64,000 bases of DNA, taken from assembly GCF_000022905.1 (NCBI RefSeq), contig NC_012590.1, positions 2,418,001-2,482,000 of the forward strand. Direction: 5' to 3'. The position numbers and the translations under genes were made by a program. The notes below the pieces were generated by a model that saw only the letters and a program-made list of their open reading frames with translations, ran no database searches and was not told the DNA's origin. This DNA comes from Corynebacterium aurimucosum ATCC 700975 (GTDB taxonomy: Bacteria > Actinomycetota > Actinomycetes > Mycobacteriales > Mycobacteriaceae). Below, piece after piece: positions 1 to 8,931 of the stretch (position 1 is the stretch's first letter; the number at the start of each line of letters is the position of its first letter).

Positions 1-935
1 CCCACCGCGGCCGCTACGAGCACCATCCGGCGCGAGGAGTTAAAGAGGAACGCGAATCCGGAAATGCCCAGGAAGCTGGCCGCCGCGGCGGCGAGGTACC
101 ACACGGGCGCATAGTCCGGGATGCCCGGTTCCGGTGTGAGCTCCGTGGTCCAGCTGACCAGAGCCACGGTAAAGGTGGCGGCGGTGATCACCGTCAGCGC
201 GTAGGTCAGGCGGGATAGCCCGGCCTCGAAGTCGAAGCGCGCGAGGTCAATGAGCGCGGAGAACAACGGGAAACCGGGAATGAGGAAAAGTACGGCGGCC
301 ACGTAGCCCGAGGAAAACTCCGACGGGTCCGCCACCCCGGCGGCAGCCACGGCCTCGGTGGTGAAGAAATACACGAGGCTAGCCACCGTGCCAGCCGCCA
401 CGATGCAGCCGAGCTGGTGGACGTGCTTGCCATGTAAAACCGCGCGGGTGAGCTGGCCACAAAAGGCGGCGAGGGCTACCAGCAGAATCGCCAGCGGCGT
501 AAAGAAGTTCAGGACCGCGAAAGAGGCGCACGCAATCGCCGCCGCTACAGCCAAGAACCAACGGTTCCACCGCTTGACCACCGTCGACTCGATGGAATCA
601 AGCATCTCCGTGAGCTCTTCGGTCGTAATGCCCGCGTACAGCCTGTGGTGGGTAAGGTCCTCCAGCGCCTCGATGCGGGAGGCGTCAACTGCCGGCGAAT
701 GCTGCTGGGCCACCACGGTGCGAAACTCGCGGCCACGGTGAAACGTGCATGTTATCTGGGTGACGCCGACGTTGGCATCGAGCCGATCAAAACCGAGCGC
801 GCGGGCGGCACGTTTCATGCCGCGCAGCACGCGGTAGCCGGACGTTCCCGCGCCCATGAGCATCATGCCTAGGCGCAGGACGACGTCGGCCTCGTACCCC
901 ATGCGGACATAGTCGCTGTTGGGGTGAGAAGTCAT
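1..935 (-). CDS. ThrE-like threonine/serine exporter family protein (partial, C-terminus beyond window)
   Basis: About 311 residues are visible, read from ATG at 935; the gene runs off the left edge. The first ~115 residues are soluble (the conserved ThrE N-terminal part, with the segment GMMLMGAGTSGYRV), followed by several hydrophobic helices beginning WFLAVAAAIACASFAVL and later a polar-hydrophobic segment GYVAAVLFLIPGFPLFSALI. This layout matches the DUF1212/ThrE family of threonine/serine exporters; the family link is from known sequence character, the substrate is inferred. Its ATG overlaps the stop of the small upstream gene (TAATG), so the two are probably cotranscribed and translationally coupled. 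Confidence 0.75.
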   Translation of the reverse strand, partial: MTSHPNSDYVRMGYEADVVLRLGMMLMGAGTSGYRVLRGMKRAARALGFDRLDANVGVTQITCTFHRGREFRTVVAQQHSPAVDASRIEALEDLTHHRLYAGITTEELTEMLDSIESTVVKRWNRWFLAVAAAIACASFAVLNFFTPLAILLVALAAFCGQLTRAVLHGKHVHQLGCIVAAGTVASLVYFFTTEAVAAAGVADPSEFSSGYVAAVLFLIPGFPLFSALIDLARFDFEAGLSRLTYALTVITAATFTVALVSWTTELTPEPGIPDYAPVWYLAAAAASFLGISGFAFLFNSSRRMVLVAAAV

Positions 936-1105
936 TAGCGCCAGCGTCCCCGGAAATTCAGGCCGCCGGGCAGGTTGACCCACATGCCGCCGCGGGAGTT
1001 AAAGGTCACGGGGCCGACCTTCGTCGACATCGACGCACCGGAGCCGGAAACGTTGATCCAGCTATTCTTTCCGGTCTTCTTGCGCTTACGAAAATAGATT
1101 CCCAT
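935..1105 (-). CDS. Small DUF4236-like protein (56 aa)
   Basis: Fifty-six residues starting MGIYFRKRKKTGKNSW, with glycine/serine-rich strands (WINVSGSGASMS, GGMWVNLPGG) ending in arginine. The pattern of an N-terminal FRK motif followed by short G/S strands resembles the DUF4236 family of unknown function. ATG at 1105 is preferred over an upstream in-frame start at 1138 because a TAAGCT -10 box lies 7 bases before it, the arrangement of a leaderless mRNA. It overlaps the downstream exporter gene by one base. Function unknown; a basic surface suggests nucleic-acid or membrane contact, but that is only inference. Confidence 0.65.
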   Translation of the reverse strand: MGIYFRKRKKTGKNSWINVSGSGASMSTKVGPVTFNSRGGMWVNLPGGLNFRGRWR

Positions 1106-1112
1106 GCGCGTT

Positions 1113-1118
1113 AGCTTA
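1113..1118 (-). promoter_or_regulatory. Candidate -10 box for the DUF4236/ThrE-like pair
   Basis: TAAGCT on the minus strand, 7 bases before ATG 1105 with no ribosome binding site between them, fits a sigma-A -10 box driving a leaderless transcript. Confidence 0.5.
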
Positions 1119-1155
1119 GCGCAGCGCAGTCGCTGCACCCCAGCGAAAGAAGTAT

Positions 1156-1161
1156 TAGTCT
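1156..1161 (+). promoter_or_regulatory. Candidate -10 box for the secreted lipase
   Basis: TAGTCT lies 6 bases before ATG 1168, with no Shine-Dalgarno sequence in between, consistent with leaderless initiation. Confidence 0.45.
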
Positions 1162-1167
1162 AACGAC

Positions 1168-2394
1168 ATGAAATTGATCTCTCCCCGCGCCCTCCTAGCT
1201 GCTCTCGCACTCGCGGCTACCGCACTGGCACCCGCAGTGGCATCGGCGGCGCCCGGCACGCCGGTCTCCTCGCATCCGATCGATCACGTGGCTGCCATCT
1301 CCGGTGTCAAAGCCGAGAAAATTTCCTACGAATCCACCCTCATGGACGGCCGCCCCACCACCGTCACGGGTGTCATTTACGAGCCTTCCGCTGCGTGGAA
1401 CGGCCCGGGTGAGCGCCCCACCATCGTCTTCGCGCCCGGTACCCGCGGCGCGGGTGATCAGTGTGCACCGTCTAATGCCGCACAATCGGTGGGCAACCTC
1501 GCCCTGGGGCCGGCCAACCAGGTCACCCTCAATATGAACTACGAGTACGCGCTCTATCAATACGCCGCGCAACAGGGCGTGCGCGTGGTCACGACCGACC
1601 TGGTTGGTCTCGGCACGCCAGGTCACCACACCTACGTCAACCACGTTGAGGAAGCACACGCGGTTCTCGACGCCGCCCGCGCTACCCTCCGCCACGTGAA
1701 CGCGCCGGTGGATGCCCCCGTTGGCTTCGCCGGCTATTCCCAGGGTGGCGGTGCGGCCGCGGCCGCCGCTGAATTCGCGGCAACCTATGCTCCTGAGCTC
1801 AACGTCAAGGGCACTTATGCCGGTGCCCCGCCGGCAGATCTTTTCGAGGTCATGAACGCGGTCGATGGCTCCTCCATCGTCCACGTCTTGGGCTATGCCA
1901 TCAATGGCTATGCGGAGCGCAGCCCTGAGTTTTATAACGAGATCGTCACCGAAATGAACCCGCGCGGCATGCACTTCCTTGCCAGCGCTGCCCACGCCTG
2001 CATTGGTGATTCGATTGCTACGTGGGGCTTTACCCGCACCAGCCAGCTGACCAAGACGGGCGAGTCCTTCGGTGAACTCGTGCGCCGCAAACCGGCTGCC
2101 GCCCAGATGCTTGCGGAGCAACGACTGGGCCAGCGTGCCCTCAACGCCCCGATGCTGGTCATGAACTCCCCCACCGATGACCTCATCCCCTACGAGCAGT
2201 CCCGCACGATGGCGGGCAACTACTGCTCACTCGGCGGCACCGTCCAGTTTGAAGCCGCCGACCCCGTCGACGTTCTTCCCCACTCTGGGGCCAACCACGC
2301 CGTTGGCATCATCAGCTCGGTTCCACGCGGCGTGGATTATCTGATTGACCGTTTCCGGGATGAGCCGGCGCCCACCAACTGCCAGGTTTCCTAA
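1168..2394 (+). CDS. Secreted lipase / alpha-beta hydrolase (LIP family)
   Basis: 408 residues. Residues 1-28 form a Sec signal peptide (basic start, hydrophobic Leu/Ala core, cleavage near ASA-AP). The mature part is an alpha/beta hydrolase with a GYSQGG nucleophile elbow (Ser about 191), a likely acid in NSPTDDLIP and a catalytic His in HSGANHAVG near the C-terminus. The order and the 400-residue length match secretory lipases (LIP family, related to fungal Candida lipases and mycobacterial/corynebacterial secreted esterases). It probably hydrolyses host or environmental lipids outside the cell. It stands alone, with a probable leaderless promoter and no coupled downstream gene. Confidence 0.85.
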   Translation: MKLISPRALLAALALAATALAPAVASAAPGTPVSSHPIDHVAAISGVKAEKISYESTLMDGRPTTVTGVIYEPSAAWNGPGERPTIVFAPGTRGAGDQCAPSNAAQSVGNLALGPANQVTLNMNYEYALYQYAAQQGVRVVTTDLVGLGTPGHHTYVNHVEEAHAVLDAARATLRHVNAPVDAPVGFAGYSQGGGAAAAAAEFAATYAPELNVKGTYAGAPPADLFEVMNAVDGSSIVHVLGYAINGYAERSPEFYNEIVTEMNPRGMHFLASAAHACIGDSIATWGFTRTSQLTKTGESFGELVRRKPAAAQMLAEQRLGQRALNAPMLVMNSPTDDLIPYEQSRTMAGNYCSLGGTVQFEAADPVDVLPHSGANHAVGIISSVPRGVDYLIDRFRDEPAPTNCQVS

Positions 2395-2397
2395 GAC

Positions 2398-3231
2398 TTA
2401 GTGCAAACCACCCAAGGATGAGAATGGCTCCTCGGCCTGGATGTCGTGCAAGGGCACGCGCACCCAAGGCGAATCACTGTGTGCGAGCAGCTCGGTGAGC
2501 CGTTGCGATTGATCCTTCATCGCAGCGGCGACGTCGGGCTCACCATCACTTGCCCAGATCATTCGGCCCCACCAGAAACTTGCGGCTACGTCTGCCCACG
2601 ACACGAAGTAGCGCTGCAGCGCCGCCACGGCCTTATCCGAAATCTGAAGGAACTCTTCTGGAGAAATCCAACCCAGCTCCGTTGCCGGGCCACCAACGTT
2701 GTGAATTCGGATTATGTCCCATGCGCGAGTAGTGGTGGGCAGTGCCGGGGCCGCTGCTTTGGCAAAGCCCTCCGAGCGCAACATCCTTACGAGGTAGCGG
2801 AACTTATGTTCACCACGACGCGGATCCGCGCCTTGGGCAACAAAGAAGTCTTTGATGAACTCGACCTTTTCCTCCACTTCCGCATCTAGCTCGCGCTCGG
2901 GGACGTCCTTCACGGCGTATGCGAGGGGTAAAACCAGGTCATCTTCCACGTGCTGGCCACCTTCGAGCAGAGCATCAATAACCTGATACGCTTCCTGTGC
3001 ACCAGTGACCCCCCAGTTTTGCTCGAGAGATGTTTTGTAGTACTTGGCCGCCCTTGCATTGATGGCCTCAACCCCTAGCGGGGTCGCAAACGCCTTATTG
3101 CTCTTGTACACCATTCCCCAAGAGTGGCGGCGCACCTCATCTTTGCTCGGCGCCGGTTCCGGCCATGGGAACTTTGTAAGGCGGTAGATCCAAGTATCAT
3201 CAAACTTTGCTGGCGTGAACGTTGAGCTCAT
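2398..3231 (-). CDS. DUF1266 domain-containing protein
   Basis: 277 residues from ATG 3231 (MSSTFTPAKF); an extension to 3279 is possible but has no better start signal. No signal peptide or membrane helix. The C-terminal half carries WDIIRIHNVGG, then ELGWISPEEFLQISDKAV, then LQRYFVSWADVAASFWWGRMIW, which is the aromatic/Trp pattern of the DUF1266 family (E. coli YbeR/YbeU-like). The function of the family is unknown. It converges on the lipase with only 3 bases between the stop codons and no obvious terminator. Confidence 0.7.
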   Translation of the reverse strand: MSSTFTPAKFDDTWIYRLTKFPWPEPAPSKDEVRRHSWGMVYKSNKAFATPLGVEAINARAAKYYKTSLEQNWGVTGAQEAYQVIDALLEGGQHVEDDLVLPLAYAVKDVPERELDAEVEEKVEFIKDFFVAQGADPRRGEHKFRYLVRMLRSEGFAKAAAPALPTTTRAWDIIRIHNVGGPATELGWISPEEFLQISDKAVAALQRYFVSWADVAASFWWGRMIWASDGEPDVAAAMKDQSQRLTELLAHSDSPWVRVPLHDIQAEEPFSSLGGLH

Positions 3232-3350
3232 ACCCACACAACGTACCGAGGTTTCTGGCACGGTTCCGTGGTGCTCCATCCATCACCCCTATGCCGGGGG
3301 TGATCTACGCCATAACTCAGTGCACCCAGTCAAAGTTTTTGATGTGTTGT

Positions 3351-3356
3351 TAGTCT
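3351..3356 (+). promoter_or_regulatory. Candidate -10 box for the 3364-4784 gene pair
   Basis: TAGTCT stands 7 bases before ATG 3364. This argues for that codon rather than the GTG at 3358, giving a leaderless message. Confidence 0.5.
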
Positions 3357-3363
3357 CGTGTGC

Positions 3364-3924
3364 ATGACAGGACCCCAGATTGCATTGACAGACCGGCCAG
3401 ATCTCGGTGCTGCACTTAAACGTGCTGGTGATTCCGAGATTGTGCACGCTGCCGCCACAGCCGTTGTAGAAGGCCTTGGTGTCGACGAAATTGTGCTGGA
3501 AGCCGCCGCTACGAAAGCTAGCGGGGTGGATGGTGCCGCGTTTGCCACCAACCGAAGGATCCTCGTGACCGCCGATAAGAAGGATCCATCTCATTTTGAG
3601 TTCCTTGAACTTGACAACCTGGGCAACGTCACAGTTCTGCCCTACCAGGATGGCTGGGCCGTCGTGGCTCAGCTCTATAACACGTACAAAGTGTGGAGCG
3701 GATTCACGGAAAAGGCCGCGCGTCGCGTGCAGTTTGCTGCCCAGTGGGCCCTGACCGCAGGCCGTGAAGCACGGACGGAGGCCTCGCGCGCGGTGTCTTC
3801 GGAGGAGCTTTTTAAGCGGTGGAAAGAAAACAAGCACCGTCTCGATCGCAGTAGCTTTGAAGAGCACGTTGAGTCGATGCGCTCCCTGTATACCGATATT
3901 GATTCACGGTGGTGGACTAAATAA
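3364..3924 (+). CDS. Uncharacterised soluble protein
   Basis: 186 residues from ATG 3364, chosen by its leaderless promoter. No signal peptide, no membrane segment. The middle (ATNRRILVTADKK, HFEFLELDNLGNVTVLPY) reads as beta strands and could be a small PH-like barrel of the kind in bacterial YokE/bPH proteins, but I do not recognise the family. The C-terminal 70 residues are charged and helical (EELFKRWKENKHRLDRSSFEEHVE shortened here to its start and end). Its stop overlaps the next ATG (TAATG), so it is translated together with a single-pass membrane protein; the two may form a complex. Confidence 0.6.
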   Translation: MTGPQIALTDRPDLGAALKRAGDSEIVHAAATAVVEGLGVDEIVLEAAATKASGVDGAAFATNRRILVTADKKDPSHFEFLELDNLGNVTVLPYQDGWAVVAQLYNTYKVWSGFTEKAARRVQFAAQWALTAGREARTEASRAVSSEELFKRWKENKHRLDRSSFEEHVESMRSLYTDIDSRWWTK

Positions 3925-4784
3925 TGAGCCGACTTGCATACCCAGGTTCGCCCGATCACCTAAACGGGGCGGAAGACACATCACACATCAAAGAAGGCCA
4001 GACAGTTGCGGATAATGGCTACCGCCATTTCATCAAGCATGGCTCACTACTAGATCCAGGCGCGGCTTCGAAGAGTGCATCGGGCACCGCCTCCACGTCA
4101 AACCCCACCGCGGGCAAGACAGGTACCCACACCGATGGCCCGAAGCAAGGCCTCAGTGTAAAGAAGCAGCTGTTGCTCCTTCCGCTAGTAATCGCGGTCA
4201 TCGTGGTGGTAGCGATTGGTTACGTCGCAGCTAAAGACGCCCTCTTTGGTGACAAGTCAGAAGACTCGGCCGCGCCTGCACAGCCCGCCGCTGAAGCACC
4301 TGCCGATTCCGGGGCTTCCGACGGTGACACCGCCGGCGAGACCGGTGGCGATACTGCTGGCGACGCCCAAAGCGGCCTCACCTCCGCCGACCAAGCACCG
4401 GAGCCGATTGCTGACTTCGTGGAAGTGTGCACAGATTATGAAGTGATGTTCAGCTACTACGGCGCGGATAACTCCCCTGCCCCAGAAGCGAAGGGCATCA
4501 ACTGTTCCGTGGATACTACGAAAGCACCTGAGGTTGGTTACGTAGTCTTCACCGATGACCCTGCCGCCACCGCTGCCGTTCGTGACGGCAAACCCGTCTT
4601 GAAGGCCGCTGAGATTTCCGCAGAATCAACGCGCGGTTCCACATTCAAGGCCCAGCGATTGGAGGCCATGTTCACTGTTCAGGAAATCCTCCCTGACGAT
4701 AAGGGCATCGTTGAGTACATGATCAAGAGTGATGACCCTGAGGTGGCAAAGAAAGCACTGGTAGACCTCGGCGTGGCCAAGTAA
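3924..4784 (+). CDS. Uncharacterised single-pass membrane protein with acidic linker
   Basis: 286 residues. About 90 cytoplasmic residues rich in Ser/Thr/Gly are followed by one transmembrane helix (LLLLPLVIAVIVVVAIGYVAA, about residues 75-97). Next comes an Ala/Gly/Asp-rich acidic linker, then an extracytoplasmic domain of about 120 residues with two cysteines (VEVCTDYEV and KGINCSVDT) likely to form a disulfide. This layout (cytosolic tail, helix, flexible linker, small folded outer domain) is common in actinobacterial envelope proteins of unknown role. The start overlaps the upstream stop codon. Confidence 0.6.
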   Translation: MSRLAYPGSPDHLNGAEDTSHIKEGQTVADNGYRHFIKHGSLLDPGAASKSASGTASTSNPTAGKTGTHTDGPKQGLSVKKQLLLLPLVIAVIVVVAIGYVAAKDALFGDKSEDSAAPAQPAAEAPADSGASDGDTAGETGGDTAGDAQSGLTSADQAPEPIADFVEVCTDYEVMFSYYGADNSPAPEAKGINCSVDTTKAPEVGYVVFTDDPAATAAVRDGKPVLKAAEISAESTRGSTFKAQRLEAMFTVQEILPDDKGIVEYMIKSDDPEVAKKALVDLGVAK

Positions 4785-4825
4785 AAACCAGATCGGTTCG
4801 CCCACCATTTTCCATTTTCATTTAA

Positions 4826-4854
4826 TTGTCAATAGTCACCGGCGGTGATAGGCT
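4826..4854 (+). promoter_or_regulatory. Sigma-A-type promoter of the CDF exporter gene
   Basis: TTGTCA (4826-4831), a 17-base spacer and TAGGCT (4849-4854), with the start codon 6 bases further on at 4861. Spacing and hexamers are near ideal, and the message would be leaderless. Confidence 0.65.
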
Positions 4855-4860
4855 GAGTGC

Positions 4861-5751
4861 ATGGCACACGAGCACCACGACCATGATCACTCCAGCACGC
4901 CGCTGCGCGCGCTCCTGGCTGCGCTCAGTATCACCGGCATTGTCTTCTTCGCCGAGCTGATCGGCGGCTGGTTGGCAGGGTCCATGGCGCTGATGGCGGA
5001 TGCGATGCATATGCTTTCCGACGCCGCGGGGCTCATCATTGCGGTGATCGCGGTGTTGGTTGGACGGCGCCAAGCATCAGCCCAGGCCACCTACGGCTAC
5101 CGGCGAGTAGAGGTACTTGCGGCGCTAGCCAACGCGGTCATGGTGCTGGCAATCTCAGTATGGATTGTCGTCGAGGCGGTGCACCGCCTGCAGAGCCCGG
5201 CCGAGGTACAGGGCAAGGCAATGCTGATCATCGCGGTGATCGGTCTCGTGGCGAATGCTCTGTCGGCGTGGGTACTGCACCGGCACCGCGAGTCCTCGAT
5301 CAACGTGGAAGGCGCGTTCTTGCACGTGCTGGTGGATTTGCTCGGCTCGGTCGCGGTGATCGTAGCGGGCATCGTGGTGCTGACCACGGGATTTGTGGCG
5401 GCGGACGTGATCGCCTCCCTCGTGATCGCAGCGATGGTGCTGCCGCGCGCCTGGCAGCTCATGCGCTTGTCGGCGAGCGTGCTGCTCGAGCAGGTTCCGG
5501 CGGGCTTCGACGCCAACGTGATCGAACCCGTGCTGCGTCGGGTCGAAGGCGTTGCCGACATCCATGACCTGCACCTGTGGAGCCTGGACGGAGTCAACGT
5601 TCTCACGACCGTGCACATCGTGCGCGACGGCACCGTCGACACCGGTCCGCTGTTGGATGCCGCCCAGCACGTTCTGCGCGAACACGGCATCGAGCACTCC
5701 ACCATCCAAATCGAGCCCCCGGAACACGAATCCCACGAGACAGTGTGCTGA
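4861..5751 (+). CDS. Cation diffusion facilitator (CzcD/ZitB-type metal exporter)
   Basis: 296 residues. A His-rich N-terminus (HEHHDHDH) is followed by six hydrophobic helices. The metal site pattern is visible in ALMADAMHMLSDAAG (helix 2) and again as HVLVDLLGS (helix 5), and the C-terminal cytoplasmic domain ends with HDLHLWSLDG and a ferredoxin-like fold region. This is the typical ZitB/CzcD layout of proton-driven Zn/Cd/Co exporters; which metal is exported cannot be read from sequence. Single-gene transcript with its own promoter and a terminator shared with clpC. Confidence 0.92.
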   Translation: MAHEHHDHDHSSTPLRALLAALSITGIVFFAELIGGWLAGSMALMADAMHMLSDAAGLIIAVIAVLVGRRQASAQATYGYRRVEVLAALANAVMVLAISVWIVVEAVHRLQSPAEVQGKAMLIIAVIGLVANALSAWVLHRHRESSINVEGAFLHVLVDLLGSVAVIVAGIVVLTTGFVAADVIASLVIAAMVLPRAWQLMRLSASVLLEQVPAGFDANVIEPVLRRVEGVADIHDLHLWSLDGVNVLTTVHIVRDGTVDTGPLLDAAQHVLREHGIEHSTIQIEPPEHESHETVC

Positions 5752-5823
5752 TTCAGTTCAATACTGGACCGGTCATGGTGTTAAAGAGGGATTAGATTCC
5801 GCCGCGCCCGATCGCGCAAAGAA

Positions 5824-5867
5824 AGCCCCGAACCGCACGGAGCGTCACTCGCGTGCGGTTCGGGGCT
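5824..5867. terminator. Bidirectional terminator between CDF gene and clpC
   Basis: A perfect 16-bp stem (left arm starting AGCCCCGAACC, right arm ending GGTTCGGGGCT) with a 12-base loop lies between the two converging genes. Flanks are A-rich on the left (AAAGAA) and TAATCCTT on the right, so it can stop transcription from both sides. Confidence 0.85.
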
Positions 5868-5904
5868 AATCCTTATAGGCCCAGCGCGGGGCCCAAGTCA
5901 GCGC

Positions 5905-8682
5905 TTAGAGCGGCTGGCCAGCACCGGCACCAGCCGGCGGCGGGTTGCCGTCATCACCATCATCGTTGTGCGATTCCTCAGCGGAGTCGCTGCCCGACTC
6001 GTCGAGGACGTCCGGGGTGACGGTGTCAGAGCCATCGGAGTCTGGGCCGTGAGTTTCGGCGTCGATCTCGGTGGCCAGTTCCTCATCGGCCTCACGCACG
6101 GCGGTCTCCTCGAGATCCTTGTCGAAGATGTCCTCCGGCAGCGGGCGCGGACGCGGAGTGAAGGTGAAGGTGGCGGAAGAGTTGTCCTTGGACTCGCCAT
6201 CCCAGCCTTCAACGTCCACGGTGATGATTTCACCGGCGCCAATTTCACCGAAGAGGATCTTCTCGGAGAGCTGATCCTCAATCTCGCGCTGAATGGTGCG
6301 ACGCAGCGGGCGAGCACCCAAGACCGGGTCGAAGCCACGCTGAGCCAGCAGATCCTTGGCCTTCTGGGTGAGCTCGATGCCCATGTCACGCTCGGAGAGC
6401 TGCTTCTCCACGCGGGCGATGAGCAGCTCCACCATCTCGACGATCTGCTCCTGGGTGAGCTGGTGGAAGACCACAATCTCATCGATACGGTTGAGGAACT
6501 CAGGGCGGAAGTGCTTCTTCAGCTCATCGTTAACCTTGTTCTTCATGCGCTCGTACTGCGCCTCGGCGTCATTCTCCGAAGAGCCGGTGAAGCCAAGTCC
6601 CACTGCCTTCGAGATGTCCTGGGTGCCCAGGTTGGAGGTGAAAATGAGCACCGTGTTCTTGAAGTCCACCACGCGGCCCTGACCATCGGTCAAGCGGCCA
6701 TCCTCCAACACCTGTAGAAGGGTGTTGTAGATCTCCTTGTGGGCCTTCTCGATCTCATCGAAGAGCACCACGGAGAAAGGCTTACGGCGAACCTTCTCAG
6801 TCAGCTGGCCGCCCTCTTCGTAACCAACGTATCCCGGAGGGGCACCGAAGAGGCGAGACGCGGTGAAGCGGTCATGGAACTCACCCATATCGATCTGGAT
6901 GAGGTCATCATCCGAACCGAAGAGGAAGTTAGCCAAGGACTTCGACAGCTCCGTCTTACCCACACCGGAGGGGCCGGCGAAGATGAAGGAACCAGAAGGA
7001 CGACGCGGGTCCTTCAGACCAGCACGGGTGCGGCGGATGGCGCGGGAGACAGCCTTGACGGCATCGTCCTGGCCAATGATGCGCTTGTGCAGCTCCTCCT
7101 CCATGTTGAGGAGGCGGTTGGATTCCTTCTCAGTGAGCTTGAGAACCGGAATGCCGGTCCAGTGAGCGAGTACCTCTGCGATCTGCTCCTCACCAACCTC
7201 GGCGATTTCCTCCAAGTCACCGGAGCGCCACTGCTTCTCCTTCTCCGCACGCTCTTCACCGAGCTTGCGCTCCTTATCGCGCAAACCAGCGGCCTTCTCA
7301 AAGTCCTGGGCGTCGATCGCCGCTTCCTTTTCCTTGCGGACCTCGGCGATGCGGTCATCGACCTCGCGCAGGCCCTCCGGAGCGGTCATACGCTTGATGC
7401 GCATGCGGGCACCGGCCTCATCGAGGAGATCCACGGCCTTATCCGGCAGGAAGCGGTCGTTGATGTAGCGGTCAGACAGGGAGGCGGCAGCCTTGAGAGC
7501 TTCATCCGTGTAGGACACGCGGTGGTGTGCCTCGTACTTATCGCGCAAGCCCTTGAGGATCAGAATGGTGTCATCGAGAGAAGGCTCTTCCACCTTGACC
7601 GGCTGGAAACGGCGCTCGAGAGCGGCGTCCTTCTCAATGTGCTTGCGGTACTCATCCAGGGTGGTAGCACCGATGGTCTGCAGCTCGCCACGGGCCAGCT
7701 TCGGCTTCAGCAGCGACGCCGCGTCGATAGCGCCCTCGGCAGCACCGGCGCCAACCAAGGTGTGGATCTCATCGATGAAGAGGATGATGTCACCGCGCTG
7801 GTTAATCTCCTTGAGCACCTTCTTCAGGCGTTCCTCAAAGTCACCGCGGTAGCGCGAACCGGCCACCAGGGAGCCCAGGTCCAGCGAGTAAAGCTGCTTA
7901 TCCTTGAGGGTCTCCGGGACCTTGCCATTGACGATATCGAGAGCCAAGCCTTCGACCACAGCAGTCTTACCCACGCCGGGCTCACCGATGAGCACCGGGT
8001 TGTTCTTGGTGCGGCGGGACAGCACCTGCATAATGCGCTCGATCTCGGAATCGCGACCCACCACCGGGTCCAGCTTGCCATCGCGCGCCGCCTGGGTGAG
8101 GTTGCGGCCGAACTGGTCCAGCACCAGGGAGTTGGAACGCTCACCGGAGCCACCTGGGCCACCACGTCCACCCGGGCCAGCGCCGGCACCGGCACCCACC
8201 GGACCTGCACCACCCTGGGACTGGTTGCCCTCTCCTTCGTTGCCCTCATAGCCGGAGAGCAGCTGGATAACCTGCTGGCGAACACGCGGCAAGTCAGCGC
8301 CCAGCTTCGTCAGCACCTGGGCTGCTACACCGTCACCCTCACGGATGAGGCCGAGCAGCAGGAATTCGGTGCCGATGTACTTGTGGCCCATCTGCAGGCC
8401 CTCACGCAGTGAGAGCTCCAGAACCTTCTTTGCGCGCGGGGTAAATGGGATGTGGCCGGTGTGCGGCTGAGAACCTTGACCGATAATCTCTTCCACCTCA
8501 CGGCGGACATCCTCCAGCGAGATGCCCATGGACTCCAAGGCCTTGGCTGCTACGCCTTCGCCTTCGTGGATGAGCCCCAGGAGGATGTGCTCGGTGCCGA
8601 TGTAATTGTGGTTGAGCATGCGTGCTTCCTCCTGCGCCAAAACGATGACGCGGCGAGCACGGTCCGTAAACCTCTCGAACAT
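5905..8682 (-). CDS. clpC: ATP-dependent Clp protease ATPase subunit ClpC
   Basis: 925 residues, full length for ClpC. Two N-terminal Clp repeats (1-145), a Gly-rich linker (150-182), AAA+ module 1 with Walker A GEPGVGKT (233-240), a coiled middle/UVR region (about 440-490), AAA+ module 2 with Walker A GPSGVGKT (near 570), and a ClpP-contact loop region. It unfolds substrates and feeds them to ClpP1P2 in the cytoplasm, working in protein quality control and regulated proteolysis; in actinobacteria it is essential or nearly so. The C-terminal tail of about 90 residues is acidic (D/E/S-rich), typical of corynebacterial ClpC. A candidate ClgR activator site lies 117 bases upstream. Confidence 0.97.
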   Translation of the reverse strand: MFERFTDRARRVIVLAQEEARMLNHNYIGTEHILLGLIHEGEGVAAKALESMGISLEDVRREVEEIIGQGSQPHTGHIPFTPRAKKVLELSLREGLQMGHKYIGTEFLLLGLIREGDGVAAQVLTKLGADLPRVRQQVIQLLSGYEGNEGEGNQSQGGAGPVGAGAGAGPGGRGGPGGSGERSNSLVLDQFGRNLTQAARDGKLDPVVGRDSEIERIMQVLSRRTKNNPVLIGEPGVGKTAVVEGLALDIVNGKVPETLKDKQLYSLDLGSLVAGSRYRGDFEERLKKVLKEINQRGDIILFIDEIHTLVGAGAAEGAIDAASLLKPKLARGELQTIGATTLDEYRKHIEKDAALERRFQPVKVEEPSLDDTILILKGLRDKYEAHHRVSYTDEALKAAASLSDRYINDRFLPDKAVDLLDEAGARMRIKRMTAPEGLREVDDRIAEVRKEKEAAIDAQDFEKAAGLRDKERKLGEERAEKEKQWRSGDLEEIAEVGEEQIAEVLAHWTGIPVLKLTEKESNRLLNMEEELHKRIIGQDDAVKAVSRAIRRTRAGLKDPRRPSGSFIFAGPSGVGKTELSKSLANFLFGSDDDLIQIDMGEFHDRFTASRLFGAPPGYVGYEEGGQLTEKVRRKPFSVVLFDEIEKAHKEIYNTLLQVLEDGRLTDGQGRVVDFKNTVLIFTSNLGTQDISKAVGLGFTGSSENDAEAQYERMKNKVNDELKKHFRPEFLNRIDEIVVFHQLTQEQIVEMVELLIARVEKQLSERDMGIELTQKAKDLLAQRGFDPVLGARPLRRTIQREIEDQLSEKILFGEIGAGEIITVDVEGWDGESKDNSSATFTFTPRPRPLPEDIFDKDLEETAVREADEELATEIDAETHGPDSDGSDTVTPDVLDESGSDSAEESHNDDGDDGNPPPAGAGAGQPL

Positions 8683-8798
8683 TACCTCTTACCTTTCGCT
8701 CTAAATGTGTCATCCACTCTAACGCGCGGGGAGGACACTCCATTCACGATTTCCCTCCCCTCTTCACCTAAACCAACATTTCTGCAGGTAAAGGCACT

Positions 8799-8815
8799 GT
8801 ACGCCGGTAGCGAAC
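8799..8815 (-). promoter_or_regulatory. Candidate ClgR activator site upstream of clpC
   Basis: On the minus strand the sequence reads GTTCGC-TACCG-GCGTAC, which fits the GTTCGC-N5-GCG palindrome described for the ClgR regulator in actinobacteria. ClgR is known to activate clpC and clpP1P2 in corynebacteria. The site lies 117 bases before the clpC start, a sensible place for an activator. Confidence 0.6.
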
Positions 8816-8931
8816 AGGTCATGATGAAGCCGCCTTTCGCACTAACCTGCCACAGAAGCTCCGCCACCTTAGAATGAGGAGGATTCTATATATCTCATCA
8901 TCGACCCCTCCACGAAGGATTTCCTCTCATC

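Noticed and set aside
6739..8412. 557-residue open frame antisense to clpC
   Set aside because: Shadow of the clpC reading frame; no start signal or domain.
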